DNA of 64,000 nucleotides from Moraxella boevrei DSM 14165 (lineage in GTDB: Bacteria > Pseudomonadota > Gammaproteobacteria > Pseudomonadales > Moraxellaceae): assembly GCF_000379845.1 (NCBI RefSeq), contig NZ_KB903809.1, forward strand, positions 62,001-126,000. Direction: 5' to 3'. Below the pieces are notes generated by a model that searched no databases, had not been told where the DNA came from, and was given only the letters and a program-made list of their open reading frames with translations. A program made the position numbers and the translations under genes. How positions within the stretch are numbered: the stretch's first letter is position 1; each line of letters begins with the position of its first letter. Below are positions 1 through 8,975 of this stretch, piece after piece.

Positions 1-1
1 A

Positions 2-739
2 GGCGTGTTGGCGTTAATGCGTAATGAACTTGGGGCAAAAGCCAAACAATTGACCAGTCAAATTGATAAAAGTTTTAAGTTAGCATTTGCACCACTTGGC
101 GATTTGGAAAAATTAAAAAAACTGGTGATTGATGCGACTTTAGATGCAACTTTTGTACAGTTTTCGCCCAATTTTGACCATGATACTGTGCCAGTTGGAC
201 AAAAAATCATGGATAAATATAAACAATTATTTGCTAAATTGCCATTAAATCAGACAGAATTTGAGAAAAGTAAGCAGATTGTATTAAGCAATTTTTTATT
301 AACAGGGCAGACTGTGTTAAGGCAATTACAAGATATTTATCAGACTTGGCAACAAATTCGGCAAAGACTGCTCATGCTTGACCGAGATATTTTTGAAGAA
401 AATATTGATGATATTGAAGACCAACTTGATGATTTGCAGTTATCGGATTTTATTTATCGTATGGATTATGCCCATTGGCAACAATATCCCAGATATTTAC
501 AGGCATTGTTGGTGCGATTAGAACGGTTGGAGCATAATCTGGATACAGACCTTGACGGTGTGTATCAGTTGGATAAACATATGGAGCGACTGGCAAATCG
601 TGCCAATGACGCAAAAATTGCTGATTATCGTTGGCTAGTGGAAGAATTTCGCATACAATTGTTCGCTCAGCCAATGAAAACCAAATCACCTGTATCGGAC
701 AAACGTTTGGAAAAGTTGTGGGAGATGGCGAATGGGTAG
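2..739 (+). CDS. hrpA: ATP-dependent RNA helicase HrpA, C-terminal part
   Basis: Partial gene: the frame is open to the left edge, so the helicase core lies outside the window. The readable 240-odd residues are helical and charged and resemble the DUF3418-type region that closes HrpA DEAH-box helicases, including the family-typical ending with 'FAQ' followed by 'PVSDKRLEKLW'. HrpA is a large (about 1300 aa) cytoplasmic RNA helicase linked in E. coli to mRNA processing and rescue of collided ribosomes. No neighbour in the same operon is visible downstream. The apparent GTG start at position 5 is only the first usable codon in the window, not a real start. Identification rests on the tail alone, so it is good but not absolute. 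Confidence 0.8.
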   Translation, partial: GVLALMRNELGAKAKQLTSQIDKSFKLAFAPLGDLEKLKKLVIDATLDATFVQFSPNFDHDTVPVGQKIMDKYKQLFAKLPLNQTEFEKSKQIVLSNFLLTGQTVLRQLQDIYQTWQQIRQRLLMLDRDIFEENIDDIEDQLDDLQLSDFIYRMDYAHWQQYPRYLQALLVRLERLEHNLDTDLDGVYQLDKHMERLANRANDAKIADYRWLVEEFRIQLFAQPMKTKSPVSDKRLEKLWEMANG

Positions 740-833
740 GTGGTTTTGATCATTGTGGGTTGGGGGAAATTTTGCTAATATTTAGCTAGTGATATGATTT
801 TAAAGGCTTTATAAAAAATGAAAATATCTTACA

Positions 834-1141
834 ATGAGTTTACTAGTAGTTAGTTGTTTGCTAGTAGGCTGGACACAAAATTTTACAGTTATAGATACAA
901 AAGACTTTAAAAAAATCATTAATGTATATATTTCGCTATTCAATTTTTATGGACTTAATCCAACACAACCAAATGAGATTTGTGAGTATCAAGTAAGTAG
1001 GTAAATTGCATTGCTGTCAATCATTTAAAGTCTGGTCAGATAGTCACTGGGCTAGCGGGTAAAATAAATAGACAAGATTTAATATTACGGGGCAGTCTTT
1101 TTTCTGGTGCAAAAAATTCTGCAGAAGACTGTAATATGTAA
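834..1141 (+). pseudogene. Decayed small gene in two frames, unrecognised
   Basis: The spacer between hrpA and the CoA-transferase gene holds two consecutive open stretches in different frames: 834-1004 (56 codons, hydrophobic N-terminus 'MSLLVVSCLLVG') and 1001-1141 (46 codons, ending 'KNSAEDCNM'). A single-base indel near 998-1004 would join them into a protein of about 100 residues with a hydrophobic start and several cysteines. No clear ribosome-binding site precedes 834. I do not recognise the family. It could be the remnant of a small secreted protein, or noise in AT-rich DNA. Confidence 0.35.
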
Positions 1142-1257
1142 AATTCCCAATGCTACAGTGTTATATTGGTTTTAACTCTATCTTAAAAAGTACTTATTAA
1201 AATAAAGAATTTAAGATGTTAATTCTTGGGTATCTTAGCAATTATTGAGATTAAAAT

Positions 1258-1286
1258 AAAAAATACCGCCAATTGACGGTATTTTT
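1258..1286 (-). terminator. Rho-independent terminator after the CoA-transferase gene
   Basis: AAAAATACCGCC and GACGGTATTTTT form a nearly perfect stem around AATT. On the minus strand the hairpin is followed by a T-rich run, 24 bases past the stop codon of the minus-strand CoA-transferase gene. Confidence 0.8.
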
Positions 1287-1309
1287 CAGTTTGGTTTAAC
1301 AAAAAACGC

Positions 1310-2842
1310 TTATTTAATACGCATATCGCCAGTCTCAACAAATCTTTGATGCCAAGACAAGGCTTCTAGCAAGATATGTGGGGTATGTACGCCACCATTT
1401 TTCGCACTTAACGCTTCAGCACGCTCATAATAATCACGGAGCATATCACGGTAATCAGGGTGTGAACAGTTTTCAATGATGAGTTTAGCACGCTGTTTTG
1501 GTGATTTACCACGTAAATCCGCCATGCCTTGTTCGGTAACGATAAACATCACATCATGTTCGGTGTGGTCGTGGTGGCTGACCATTGGCACGATTGACGA
1601 GATTGCTCCACCTTTCGCGGTTGATGGACTCACATAGAACGAGAAGAAGCCGTTACGGGTAAAGTCGCCCGAACCACCGATACCGTTCATCATTTTTGTA
1701 CCCATGACGTGCGTTGAGTTCACATTACCATAGATGTCCGCCTCAATCATCGCATTCATACCGATGACACCAAGACGGCGAATGATTTCTGGGTTGTTAC
1801 TGATTTCCATTGGGCGAAGGATGAGCTTATCACGCAAGAATTCAATGTTGTCGTTAAAGCGTTGTAATGCGTCTGGGCTAAATGACAGAGCAGTCGCTGA
1901 TGCATATTTCATTTTCTTGGCAAGGATAAGGTCAAGCATACCGTCTTGTAATACTTCGGTGTAGCCTACCAAATCTTCAAAAGGTGCGTCCAAAAGACCC
2001 GCCATTACTGCGTTGGCAACGTTACCCACGCCTGATTGAAGTGGAAGTAAGCTCTTTGGCAAACGCCCTGCTTTTACTTCATGGTCTAAAAAGTCAATGA
2101 TTTGAGCAGCGATTTTCATTGACGTTTCGTCAGGGTCAGCAAACTTAGAGTTACGGTCGCCACCGTTGGTTAGTACAATCGCCACGATTTTATCGGCAGG
2201 GCATTTCATATATGGCGAACCAATACGGTCAAACGCACCAACTAATGGAATTGGTTTGCGAAATGGGGGTAAGCCCACTTCGTCATACACATCGTGCATA
2301 CCTTCTAAGCCTGCGTTTTGGGCGGTGTTCACTTCTACGATAACTTTTTCAGCGTTTTTAATTGCTTCTACTGCGTGTCCAATACCCATTGCAAAAATCA
2401 GATCACCCTCTTCGGTAATGCCTGATGCTTCAACAATCGCAATGTCAAATTTGCCATAAAAACCTTGGCGCATTTGCTGTTCAACGTGTGATAGGTGCAT
2501 ATCTTGGTAAGCGGTTTTGCCTGCGTTGATATTATTACGCAAAGTTGGGTCAGATTGGAATGGTGAACGGAATGTGATTGCGTTGGCTTCTGCCAATACG
2601 CCATCACATTCTGGAGCAGTTGATGCCCCTGTTACCATACCAATGCCGAAAGATTCGCCTTTGGCATGGGCTTCTTTGGCTTTGTTGGCGATGGCGGTTG
2701 GTAAAGCTTTTGGATAACCTGCACCTGTAAAGCCAGTAATGGCAAGGTTCATACCGTCCTTGACAAACTCAGCTGCCTGCTCGGCAGTCATAATTTTGCT
2801 TCGTAATCCTTCGTGTCTGATACGCTCGTGTGCGTTAGTCAT
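1310..2842 (-). CDS. Acetyl-CoA hydrolase/succinate:acetate CoA-transferase family protein
   Basis: A 510-residue class I CoA-transferase of the acetyl-CoA hydrolase/AarC type, which moves CoA between acetyl-CoA and succinate (or similar short acyl groups) in the cytoplasm. The predicted catalytic glutamate is E296 in 'GYTEVLQDG', the position used for the glutamyl-CoA thioester in AarC-like enzymes. The glycine-rich CoA loop 'GIGGSGDF' lies near residue 390. Length matches the family. The ATG at 2842 is preceded by a strong AGGAGAG ribosome-binding site, which fixes the start. It stands alone between purD and a terminator. Which acyl donor and acceptor it uses (acetate, succinate, propionate) cannot be read from sequence. 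Confidence 0.88.
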   Translation of the reverse strand: MTNAHERIRHEGLRSKIMTAEQAAEFVKDGMNLAITGFTGAGYPKALPTAIANKAKEAHAKGESFGIGMVTGASTAPECDGVLAEANAITFRSPFQSDPTLRNNINAGKTAYQDMHLSHVEQQMRQGFYGKFDIAIVEASGITEEGDLIFAMGIGHAVEAIKNAEKVIVEVNTAQNAGLEGMHDVYDEVGLPPFRKPIPLVGAFDRIGSPYMKCPADKIVAIVLTNGGDRNSKFADPDETSMKIAAQIIDFLDHEVKAGRLPKSLLPLQSGVGNVANAVMAGLLDAPFEDLVGYTEVLQDGMLDLILAKKMKYASATALSFSPDALQRFNDNIEFLRDKLILRPMEISNNPEIIRRLGVIGMNAMIEADIYGNVNSTHVMGTKMMNGIGGSGDFTRNGFFSFYVSPSTAKGGAISSIVPMVSHHDHTEHDVMFIVTEQGMADLRGKSPKQRAKLIIENCSHPDYRDMLRDYYERAEALSAKNGGVHTPHILLEALSWHQRFVETGDMRIK

Positions 2843-3045
2843 CGTGCTCTCCTGATTATCAGAATGTTAAAGAAAACTAAAATTTAATTTGTTAAAAATC
2901 ATCAGAAATTTTAACAATAAAAATTTTAACAATGTTGCGAAAGTCATTCACTTGATAAATTCATACAAATTATCAAGGTAAAAACTTTGTCTAATATAGC
3001 TAAACTTAACGTATTTGACAAGTTTTTTTTGCTAAAACTCGCATT

Positions 3046-4341
3046 TTAGTTGTTAAACAGCGATGAGCGTGCAATCGCTCGCCAACCGATGTCACGGCGG
3101 TATTGCTTGCCTTCAAAGTTGATAGCTTCGCACGCTGTTAAGGTTTTTTCTTGGGCGTTTTTAATAGTGTCGGCAAGGGCGGTGACACATAGCACACGAC
3201 CACCTGCAGTGACGATCTCGCCCTTATCATTTTCTTTGGTACCTGCGTGGAATACTTTAATGTCTTGCCCAAAGTCTTGATTTAGACCTGTAATCACATC
3301 GCCATTGCTTGAGTTTTCAGGATAGCCATGACTTGCTAACACCACGCCTAATGCCACACGGCTATCCCAATCAGCGGACTTTGGCAAATTACCCTTTAGA
3401 CCGCTCTCAATCAATGCCACCAAAGACGATTGCAACCGCATCATGATTGGCTGGGTTTCTGGGTCGCCAAATCGGCAGTTAAACTCAATCACATAAGGGT
3501 CGCCTTTATCATCAATCATCAGCCCTGCATACAAAAATCCTGTATAAGGCGTGCCGTTTTCTTTCATGGCATTGACAACTGGGCGAATGACTCGCTCGAT
3601 GACTTTATCGTGTACCTCTTGGGTTACGACAGGAGCAGGGCTGTACGCACCCATTCCGCCTGTGTTTAGCCCTGTGTCACCTTCGCCACTGCGTTTGTGG
3701 TCTTGGCTCGTCGCCATGGGCAAAATATTATTACCGTCAATCATACAGATAAATGACGCTTCTTCACCCTGTAAAAACTGCTCAATCACCACCCGACTGC
3801 CTGCATCGCCAAATTTATTGCCAGAGAGCATATCACGCACAGCATCAAGCGCTTCGTCTTCGTTCATGGCGACAATCACACCTTTGCCAGCGGCAAGTCC
3901 GTCGGCTTTAATCACGATTGGCGTGCCGTTTTCTTTAATATAATCAATCGCTTGATTTTCATCGCTAAAGGTCTGATAGTTGGCGGTGGGGATATTATGT
4001 TTCATCATAAAATCCTTGGCAAAAGCCTTTGAGCCTTCTAACTGGGCACAATAGGCGGTAGGTCCCCATGCTTTAATATTTGCCTTGGTTAAATCATCAA
4101 CAAGACCTGCGACAAGCGGTGCTTCAGGTCCAACAAGCACAAATTCAATGCTATTGTTTTGGCAAAAGTCAATCAATTTGGTGTGATTTTTGACATCTAG
4201 GTCAACGTTAGTCAGTTTGTTTTCGGTTGCGGTGCCTGCATTGCCTGTAGCGACAAATACGGTTTTGACTTTGTCGTCTTGAGCGATTTTCCACGCTAGG
4301 GCGTGTTCTCGTCCGCCTGTGCCAATGACTAAAATATTCAT
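3046..4341 (-). CDS. purD: Phosphoribosylamine-glycine ligase (GAR synthetase)
   Basis: PurD joins 5-phosphoribosylamine and glycine with ATP, the second step of de novo purine synthesis. The 431 residues match the usual length. It opens with the PurD N-terminus 'MNILVIGTGGREHALAWK', followed by the ATP-grasp domain and the conserved 'GGMGAYSPAP' and 'FNCRFGDPETQ' motifs. The ATG at 4341 is preceded on the minus strand by an AGGAAA-like site. It is not next to purH, its common partner, so it appears to be transcribed alone, with about 200 bp of AT-rich DNA before the next minus-strand gene. Confidence 0.96.
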   Translation of the reverse strand: MNILVIGTGGREHALAWKIAQDDKVKTVFVATGNAGTATENKLTNVDLDVKNHTKLIDFCQNNSIEFVLVGPEAPLVAGLVDDLTKANIKAWGPTAYCAQLEGSKAFAKDFMMKHNIPTANYQTFSDENQAIDYIKENGTPIVIKADGLAAGKGVIVAMNEDEALDAVRDMLSGNKFGDAGSRVVIEQFLQGEEASFICMIDGNNILPMATSQDHKRSGEGDTGLNTGGMGAYSPAPVVTQEVHDKVIERVIRPVVNAMKENGTPYTGFLYAGLMIDDKGDPYVIEFNCRFGDPETQPIMMRLQSSLVALIESGLKGNLPKSADWDSRVALGVVLASHGYPENSSNGDVITGLNQDFGQDIKVFHAGTKENDKGEIVTAGGRVLCVTALADTIKNAQEKTLTACEAINFEGKQYRRDIGWRAIARSSLFNN

Positions 4342-4519
4342 AAAGTTTTCCTAATAAAGTTGTGAAAAATTAAATATCACAAAAATTGTATCTACATCAA
4401 ACCAATAGGTATATAGGCTGATTTTAATAAAAATATTAACACACCAATTACACCCCACAAAACTGGTTATGCCACCGCATTATACAATATTTTTTGCTGA
4501 TGTCATAGCAAGTTTGGCG

Positions 4520-4525
4520 TATAAT
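4520..4525 (+). promoter_or_regulatory. -10 box (TATAAT) upstream of rnhB
   Basis: A perfect TATAAT lies 24 bases before the rnhB ATG. No convincing -35 hexamer was found at 16-18 bp spacing; TTGCTG at 4494 is 20 bp away. Tentative. Confidence 0.45.
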
Positions 4526-4549
4526 AGCCAGTTTTAACAGGTAATCATC

Positions 4550-5233
4550 ATGCAAAATCATTTTATCATTGGCGTGGACGAGGTTGGTCGTGGACCATTA
4601 CTCGGCGATGTCGTCATCTCAGCGGTTTGTTTTTCTAACAACATTTTAACCAGTAAAACTGACATTTACGAGGCGGACGAAGTTGCCATCATACCAAATC
4701 ATGCTTTATCAGCTTTGACCGACTCAAAAAAACTATCTGAAAAAAAACGTAACTTACTTTTTCCAATCATACAACAACAAGCAACTGCCTATAGTATTAT
4801 CAAAATCCCACCCAGTAAAATTGATGAAATTAACATTTTGCAAGCCACTTTACTGGGCATGAAAATGGCGATTGAGCAGACCATTGAAAAGTTACTATTA
4901 ATAGACAATCAAGCCAAATTTAGCATTTTTGTAGATGGTAATAAATTACCAAATCTTGATAATGCCATCATTTTAGAAAAAATTTACTGTTTTCAAGCAG
5001 TGATACAAGGCGATAGCAAACACGCCTGTATTAGTGGGGCAAGCGTATTGGCAAAGGTGGTGCGAGATAGGGATGTGGTGGCAATGGATAAACAATATCC
5101 GCAGTATGGTTTGGCAAAACATAAAGGCTATCCAACGGCAGTACATTTGCAAGCGATTGAAAAATATGGGGTTTTACCCGAGCATCGCCGAAGCTTCGCA
5201 CCTATTAAAAATCAATTAAGTAAAAATAACTAA
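4550..5233 (+). CDS. rnhB: Ribonuclease HII
   Basis: RNase HII cuts the RNA strand of RNA-DNA hybrids and nicks next to single ribonucleotides embedded in DNA. The signature 'DEVGRGPLLGD' gives metal-binding D10 and E11; D129 in 'FVDGNK' and D174 in 'VRDRD' complete the likely catalytic set. 'LTDSKKLSEKKR' and 'GASVLAKV' are also family motifs. At 227 aa it is slightly long: about 20 extra residues (28-50) are inserted between the first strand and the DSKKLS motif. It stands alone and converges with the AAA+ gene on the other strand. Confidence 0.96.
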   Translation: MQNHFIIGVDEVGRGPLLGDVVISAVCFSNNILTSKTDIYEADEVAIIPNHALSALTDSKKLSEKKRNLLFPIIQQQATAYSIIKIPPSKIDEINILQATLLGMKMAIEQTIEKLLLIDNQAKFSIFVDGNKLPNLDNAIILEKIYCFQAVIQGDSKHACISGASVLAKVVRDRDVVAMDKQYPQYGLAKHKGYPTAVHLQAIEKYGVLPEHRRSFAPIKNQLSKNN

Positions 5234-5258
5234 CCAAAAAAATTAGTTTAGTTTTAAA

Positions 5259-6413
5259 TTAAATAAAGCCAAACTTCACCTTTTCCACTTCTTTTTCTTT
5301 ATACGCCATGTTGTCAAGGTTGGTTAACTCTGCCAACGAATGTGGTTTATCCACGGTCTCGGTTTTGCCAATAGACTGTAGATAGGCGTTAGCTTTTTCT
5401 ACCGACAATTCTTTAAACTTATGTTCAGCAATTAAGCGACCTTTGCGGAGTAAAGCTTGGTCAATTTTGGAAATATCCGAGTTAAAAGTACAAATAAACT
5501 GACATTCTAGCACGTCCGACAGCATACCGTCCGCAATGTTTAAGATAGACGACACCACATCGGTATTGGCATTATCAACGGTGCGTTCGGCGATGTAGTT
5601 TTCACAGTCTTCTAGCACCAGTACTGAATTTTTGTTATCCACCAATAGCGACATAAACTCAGGGTTTGTCAGATAGCCAATCATGTTGGTTGGAACAAAT
5701 ACGAATTTTTTGTTCGGCACTTGACTGGTTAACCATTTGATATAATTGGTTTTTCCTGAACCTGCGATACCATGCAGTAACACCACGCCTTTATTTTCGT
5801 GGGTCAGACTTTCTTTGATATGCTGATGTATCGGTAAAAACTCATCGTCATACATGGTATCAAGATTAATCGGAAACGGCTTGATACGGTGCGTTTTAAA
5901 GGTAAAGCCGTGCGGTTCTTTAAACAAAATTGATACTTTGGCTTCGTCAGACACATATTTTTGCAGATACTCATCAAAAATATGACGGATATTTTCAGGC
6001 GATTTTGGGTTAATGGACTCGTAATATACGCTGGTTACTTTTAACAAGCCCGACTCAAAAATATACTCATCATATTCATTGGACAAATCTTCATTGGTTA
6101 ACAAAAAAACTTCGTATTTTGGGTGAAAATAACACATTTCACGCTCATATAGCACGTTGTTTTTGTGCGAATATGCCAAGGTATGAAAGTCAGTGCAACG
6201 TTCAAAGTCTTTTAACTTTTCCTTTAAAATAACCATTTCAAAATTACCCACATGAATGCCTGGAAAAAGATCATCAAGTAGACTTTCAAACGGATTGTAT
6301 TTGCTATTGTAACGCCGTATATCGTCAACAAGTTCAATCGGATAGGGCGAATTGTTATCGTCTGACGTTAAAATTTTGCGTGGCTGATAATATTTGGATT
6401 CTAAAATTTTCAT
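5259..6413 (-). CDS. AAA+ ATPase of unknown role, paired with a DegV protein
   Basis: A 384-residue protein with an N-terminal region (about 1-200) that I do not recognise and a C-terminal AAA+ core. Visible motifs: Walker A 'GIAGSGKT' at 215-222, Walker B 'VLVLEDCE' at 264-271 with the acidic pair ED, sensor-1 asparagine N311 in 'TFNSD', and a likely arginine finger in 'LLRKGRL' (R323/R326). No membrane segment or protease domain is seen, so it is probably a cytoplasmic remodelling ATPase; the single-domain core recalls BCS1- or moonlighting-type AAA proteins. It starts 18 bases after the stop of the upstream DegV-like gene, so the two almost certainly form one transcript. Its substrate is unknown. 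Confidence 0.8.
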   Translation of the reverse strand: MKILESKYYQPRKILTSDDNNSPYPIELVDDIRRYNSKYNPFESLLDDLFPGIHVGNFEMVILKEKLKDFERCTDFHTLAYSHKNNVLYEREMCYFHPKYEVFLLTNEDLSNEYDEYIFESGLLKVTSVYYESINPKSPENIRHIFDEYLQKYVSDEAKVSILFKEPHGFTFKTHRIKPFPINLDTMYDDEFLPIHQHIKESLTHENKGVVLLHGIAGSGKTNYIKWLTSQVPNKKFVFVPTNMIGYLTNPEFMSLLVDNKNSVLVLEDCENYIAERTVDNANTDVVSSILNIADGMLSDVLECQFICTFNSDISKIDQALLRKGRLIAEHKFKELSVEKANAYLQSIGKTETVDKPHSLAELTNLDNMAYKEKEVEKVKFGFI

Positions 6414-6431
6414 AAAATAATCTATTAAGTA

Positions 6432-7313
6432 TTAGTTTTTAAAATGATCAACCAATTCTGGTAAATCACCGTAAAACACGCCGATGCCTACACCTTTGTA
6501 CCCGTGGTTGGCTAACGACACACTAGACACAGGAATTACAGGTAAATTACTTAAGCCGTATTCTCGCTCCAAAATATTGGCAAAGTAGCTGGTTAAATGG
6601 TCAAAACCTGCGTCTGCAAGGTACACGAAAGCATTGTCATTTTTGATTAATTGTTGAACGTTTTCTGCCATTTTGCGTAAGGTTGGGTCAATTTTACGCA
6701 CTTTTTCGGTGGCTACAATATAACCTTCTTGGTTGACTTCCATGATTGGTTTAATGTCAAATAAATTGGCAAAGAAGCTCGCTGGTGCGGATAATTTGCG
6801 GGCTTTAGTAATATAACTTAAATCACTTAAAGTAAAGAAAAAAGCACTATGGTCACGGATATAGTCCAAACGACGTGTCACTTCGGCAATGTTTTTACCT
6901 TGACGGAGCATCGAGTCGGCTTCGTACGCCATTGCCCCTTCGGTTAAGTTTAGGTTAAGACTGTCGTAAACATAAATGTTCATTTTACCGTCAAAGGCAC
7001 GGCGACAGTTTTGGATAGTTTCGTAAGTATCACTAAATTTTGACGATAAGGTACACACAAATAAGGTCTGATAACCTTTGGCGTGCAAGTCTTTAAAGAT
7101 GGCGTTAATTTCGGCTTCGGTTGGTGGTGACGTTTTTGCTAACGCACTGGGTGACGTTTGCATAATGTGGGTCAATGATGCAGGATTAATGTTTTTGCCG
7201 TCCAGAAAATCCACATTATTAATATTTAAATGTAACGGAATACTTTGTATATTTTGTGTTAAATTTAAATTAGCTAAGCAAGATGAAGACGTACTTAAAA
7301 CAAGGTGTTTCAT
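6432..7313 (-). CDS. DegV family fatty-acid-binding protein
   Basis: The 293 residues show the DegV fold signatures: a serine/threonine-rich first strand 'LSTSSSCL', 'TSPPTEAEI' (61-69) at the family's TSQPS position, 'TLSSKFSDTYETI' (88-100), and 'VYDSLNLNLTEGAMAYEA'. DegV proteins bind a single fatty acid; in Gram-positive bacteria the FakB members present it to the kinase FakA. No FakA homologue is in this window, and DegV proteins are less usual in gammaproteobacteria. It is the first gene of a two-gene unit with the AAA+ ATPase. Ligand and purpose here are unknown. Confidence 0.88.
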   Translation of the reverse strand: MKHLVLSTSSSCLANLNLTQNIQSIPLHLNINNVDFLDGKNINPASLTHIMQTSPSALAKTSPPTEAEINAIFKDLHAKGYQTLFVCTLSSKFSDTYETIQNCRRAFDGKMNIYVYDSLNLNLTEGAMAYEADSMLRQGKNIAEVTRRLDYIRDHSAFFFTLSDLSYITKARKLSAPASFFANLFDIKPIMEVNQEGYIVATEKVRKIDPTLRKMAENVQQLIKNDNAFVYLADAGFDHLTSYFANILEREYGLSNLPVIPVSSVSLANHGYKGVGIGVFYGDLPELVDHFKN

Positions 7314-7585
7314 AAGAAAAATTACCCAAAATTAACCGTGAAAAATCCCCTAAAAACAGGGTTTTAAAACTGCTAGTGTAGCCAAAATTTTACAAAGTTG
7401 CAATATGTTTGCAAGTTATTTTGAAAAATGATAAAAATAGTTTAAAAAAAGCATCAGAATACTTGATTTTTAGGTGATTTGCGATTTATTATGGTAACTA
7501 TTTTTAACAAAATGTACAAAAATATTGGAAATTTTTTTTGGACAAATTTTTGCATAAATTATCGAAACGAACTATTGGAAAAATT

Positions 7586-8722
7586 ATGACAAACACCCTT
7601 GAAAAACGCACCTTTAATGGCAAAACCATGGTGGTAAAAATCGGTTCATCACTGCTAACCAACAACGGACGAGGGCTTGACCGCACTGCTATTTATGAAT
7701 GGGCAAAACAAATTGCCCAATTGCAAAATAGCGGCTATCGTATGCTACTTGTGTCGTCAGGGGCAGTGGCAGAAGGTGTGGTACGTATGAACCTTGACGA
7801 ACGTCCAAAAAAATTGGAAGCCTTACAAGCCTGTGCATCGGTAGGGCAAATGGGTTTGATAGAAACATGGTGGCAGGCGTGTATTCAATACGGCGTGCAA
7901 ACTTCCCAACTTTTATTGACCCATGATGATTTGGCAAATCGCAATCGTTACTTAAACACTGCCAATACCTTGCACCAACTGCTTGACTGGCGAGTGTTGC
8001 CTGTGATTAATGAAAATGATACGGTTAGCGTAGACGAGATAAAGTTTGGCGATAATGACAGCTTGGGGGCTATGGTGGCGAGTATGGTAAAAGCCGATTT
8101 GTACATTATTTTGACCGACCAAGACGGTGTATTTACCGATAATCCACGTACCAACCCAAATGCGACCCTTATTCACACCGAGCGAGCCATGGCAGATTAT
8201 CTGTTTGATATCGCAGGTGATGGTGGAAAACTGGGGCGTGGCGGTATGATAACCAAAATTCGTGCAGGACGTTTATCGGCGATGGGTGGCTGTCCGACTG
8301 TGATTGTCAATGGGAGCTATGATGATGTGATTAGCCGTGTGGTGGCGGGCGAGCCGATTGGCACGCTATTAACTACCAATGAAGAAGACAAAAAAATTGC
8401 GAAAAAACAATGGCTTGCCGCTCATATTCGTATGGCGGGGCGGTTAATTCTTGATGACGGTGCGGTCAAAGCGATTGTTAAAAATGGTAAAAGCCTGCTA
8501 CCAATTGGTGTGGTGGAAGTGCAGGGCGACTTTGACGAAGGCGATGTGGTGGAATGCATGGACGCTCAAGGCACGCGTGTGGCGGTCGGTCAAGTGAGTT
8601 TTTCTGCCAATCTTGCGAAACAAATGGTGGGAAAACGTAGTCAAGAAATCAGCGAAATTCTAGGCGATAAATTGGGAGAAAAAGCTATTTTGCACCGTGA
8701 TAATATGGCGATAGTCGTATAA
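7586..8722 (+). CDS. proB: Glutamate 5-kinase
   Basis: ProB phosphorylates L-glutamate with ATP, the first and feedback-inhibited step of proline synthesis. The amino-acid kinase domain begins '[11 protein letters not shown]' and carries '[12 protein letters not shown]'; the last hundred residues are a PUA domain, as in E. coli ProB. I chose the ATG at 7586 (378 aa, close to the family's 367-380) over an in-frame TTG at 7538, because the 16 extra residues are not family-like. proA is not adjacent. A hairpin with an ACCACACGA stem follows the gene. Confidence 0.95.
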   Translation: MTNTLEKRTFNGKTMVVKIGSSLLTNNGRGLDRTAIYEWAKQIAQLQNSGYRMLLVSSGAVAEGVVRMNLDERPKKLEALQACASVGQMGLIETWWQACIQYGVQTSQLLLTHDDLANRNRYLNTANTLHQLLDWRVLPVINENDTVSVDEIKFGDNDSLGAMVASMVKADLYIILTDQDGVFTDNPRTNPNATLIHTERAMADYLFDIAGDGGKLGRGGMITKIRAGRLSAMGGCPTVIVNGSYDDVISRVVAGEPIGTLLTTNEEDKKIAKKQWLAAHIRMAGRLILDDGAVKAIVKNGKSLLPIGVVEVQGDFDEGDVVECMDAQGTRVAVGQVSFSANLAKQMVGKRSQEISEILGDKLGEKAILHRDNMAIVV

Positions 8723-8741
8723 TATTAACTCATCTATTGTA

Positions 8742-8792
8742 ACCACACGATCTGTCTGAATATACCAAGCATCACGGCTCGTGTGGTCATTT
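8742..8792 (+). terminator. Possible terminator or long-loop hairpin after proB
   Basis: ACCACACGA (8742-8750) and TCGTGTGGT (8779-8787) are a perfect 9-bp inverted repeat 20 bases past the proB stop, followed by CATTTT. The 28-base loop is long for a Rho-independent terminator and the T run is short, so the role is tentative. Confidence 0.45.
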
Positions 8793-8803
8793 TAGTACAA
8801 TGT

Positions 8804-8931
8804 TATAGTGAAAACTAAGTTGTACTGAACAAGGTCGTTCATGGTGAGCCTGTTAAACCTAAGACCGTTACCCTGCGACAAGCTACAAGCTCAGGGCGAA
8901 CGGTGCTTATTTTAATTTAGTCTTCACTATA
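8804..8931. repeat. 128-bp MITE-like element with TATAGTG/CACTATA ends
   Basis: The spacer between proB and ahcY holds a short non-coding element bounded by inverted ends: TATAGTGAAAACTAA on the left and TTAGTCTTCACTATA on the right (14 of 15 matching). The TATAGTG...CACTATA termini are those seen in Correia-type elements of Neisseria, which insert at TA. The interior has two degenerate arms resembling the widespread palindromic repeat CGTTCGCCCTGAGCTTGTCGAA: 'CGTTCATGGTGAGCCTGTTA' and, on the other strand, 'CCGTTCGCCCTGAGCTTGT'. It encodes nothing. Other copies in the genome cannot be tested here. Confidence 0.65.
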
Positions 8932-8975
8932 GTATCAGATTTTTCGTATTTTTCACACCGATTTTTAACGGCTAA

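Noticed and set aside
7538-7585. TTG start extending ProB by 16 residues
   Set aside because: Extra residues do not match ProB N-termini; ATG at 7586 gives the usual length.
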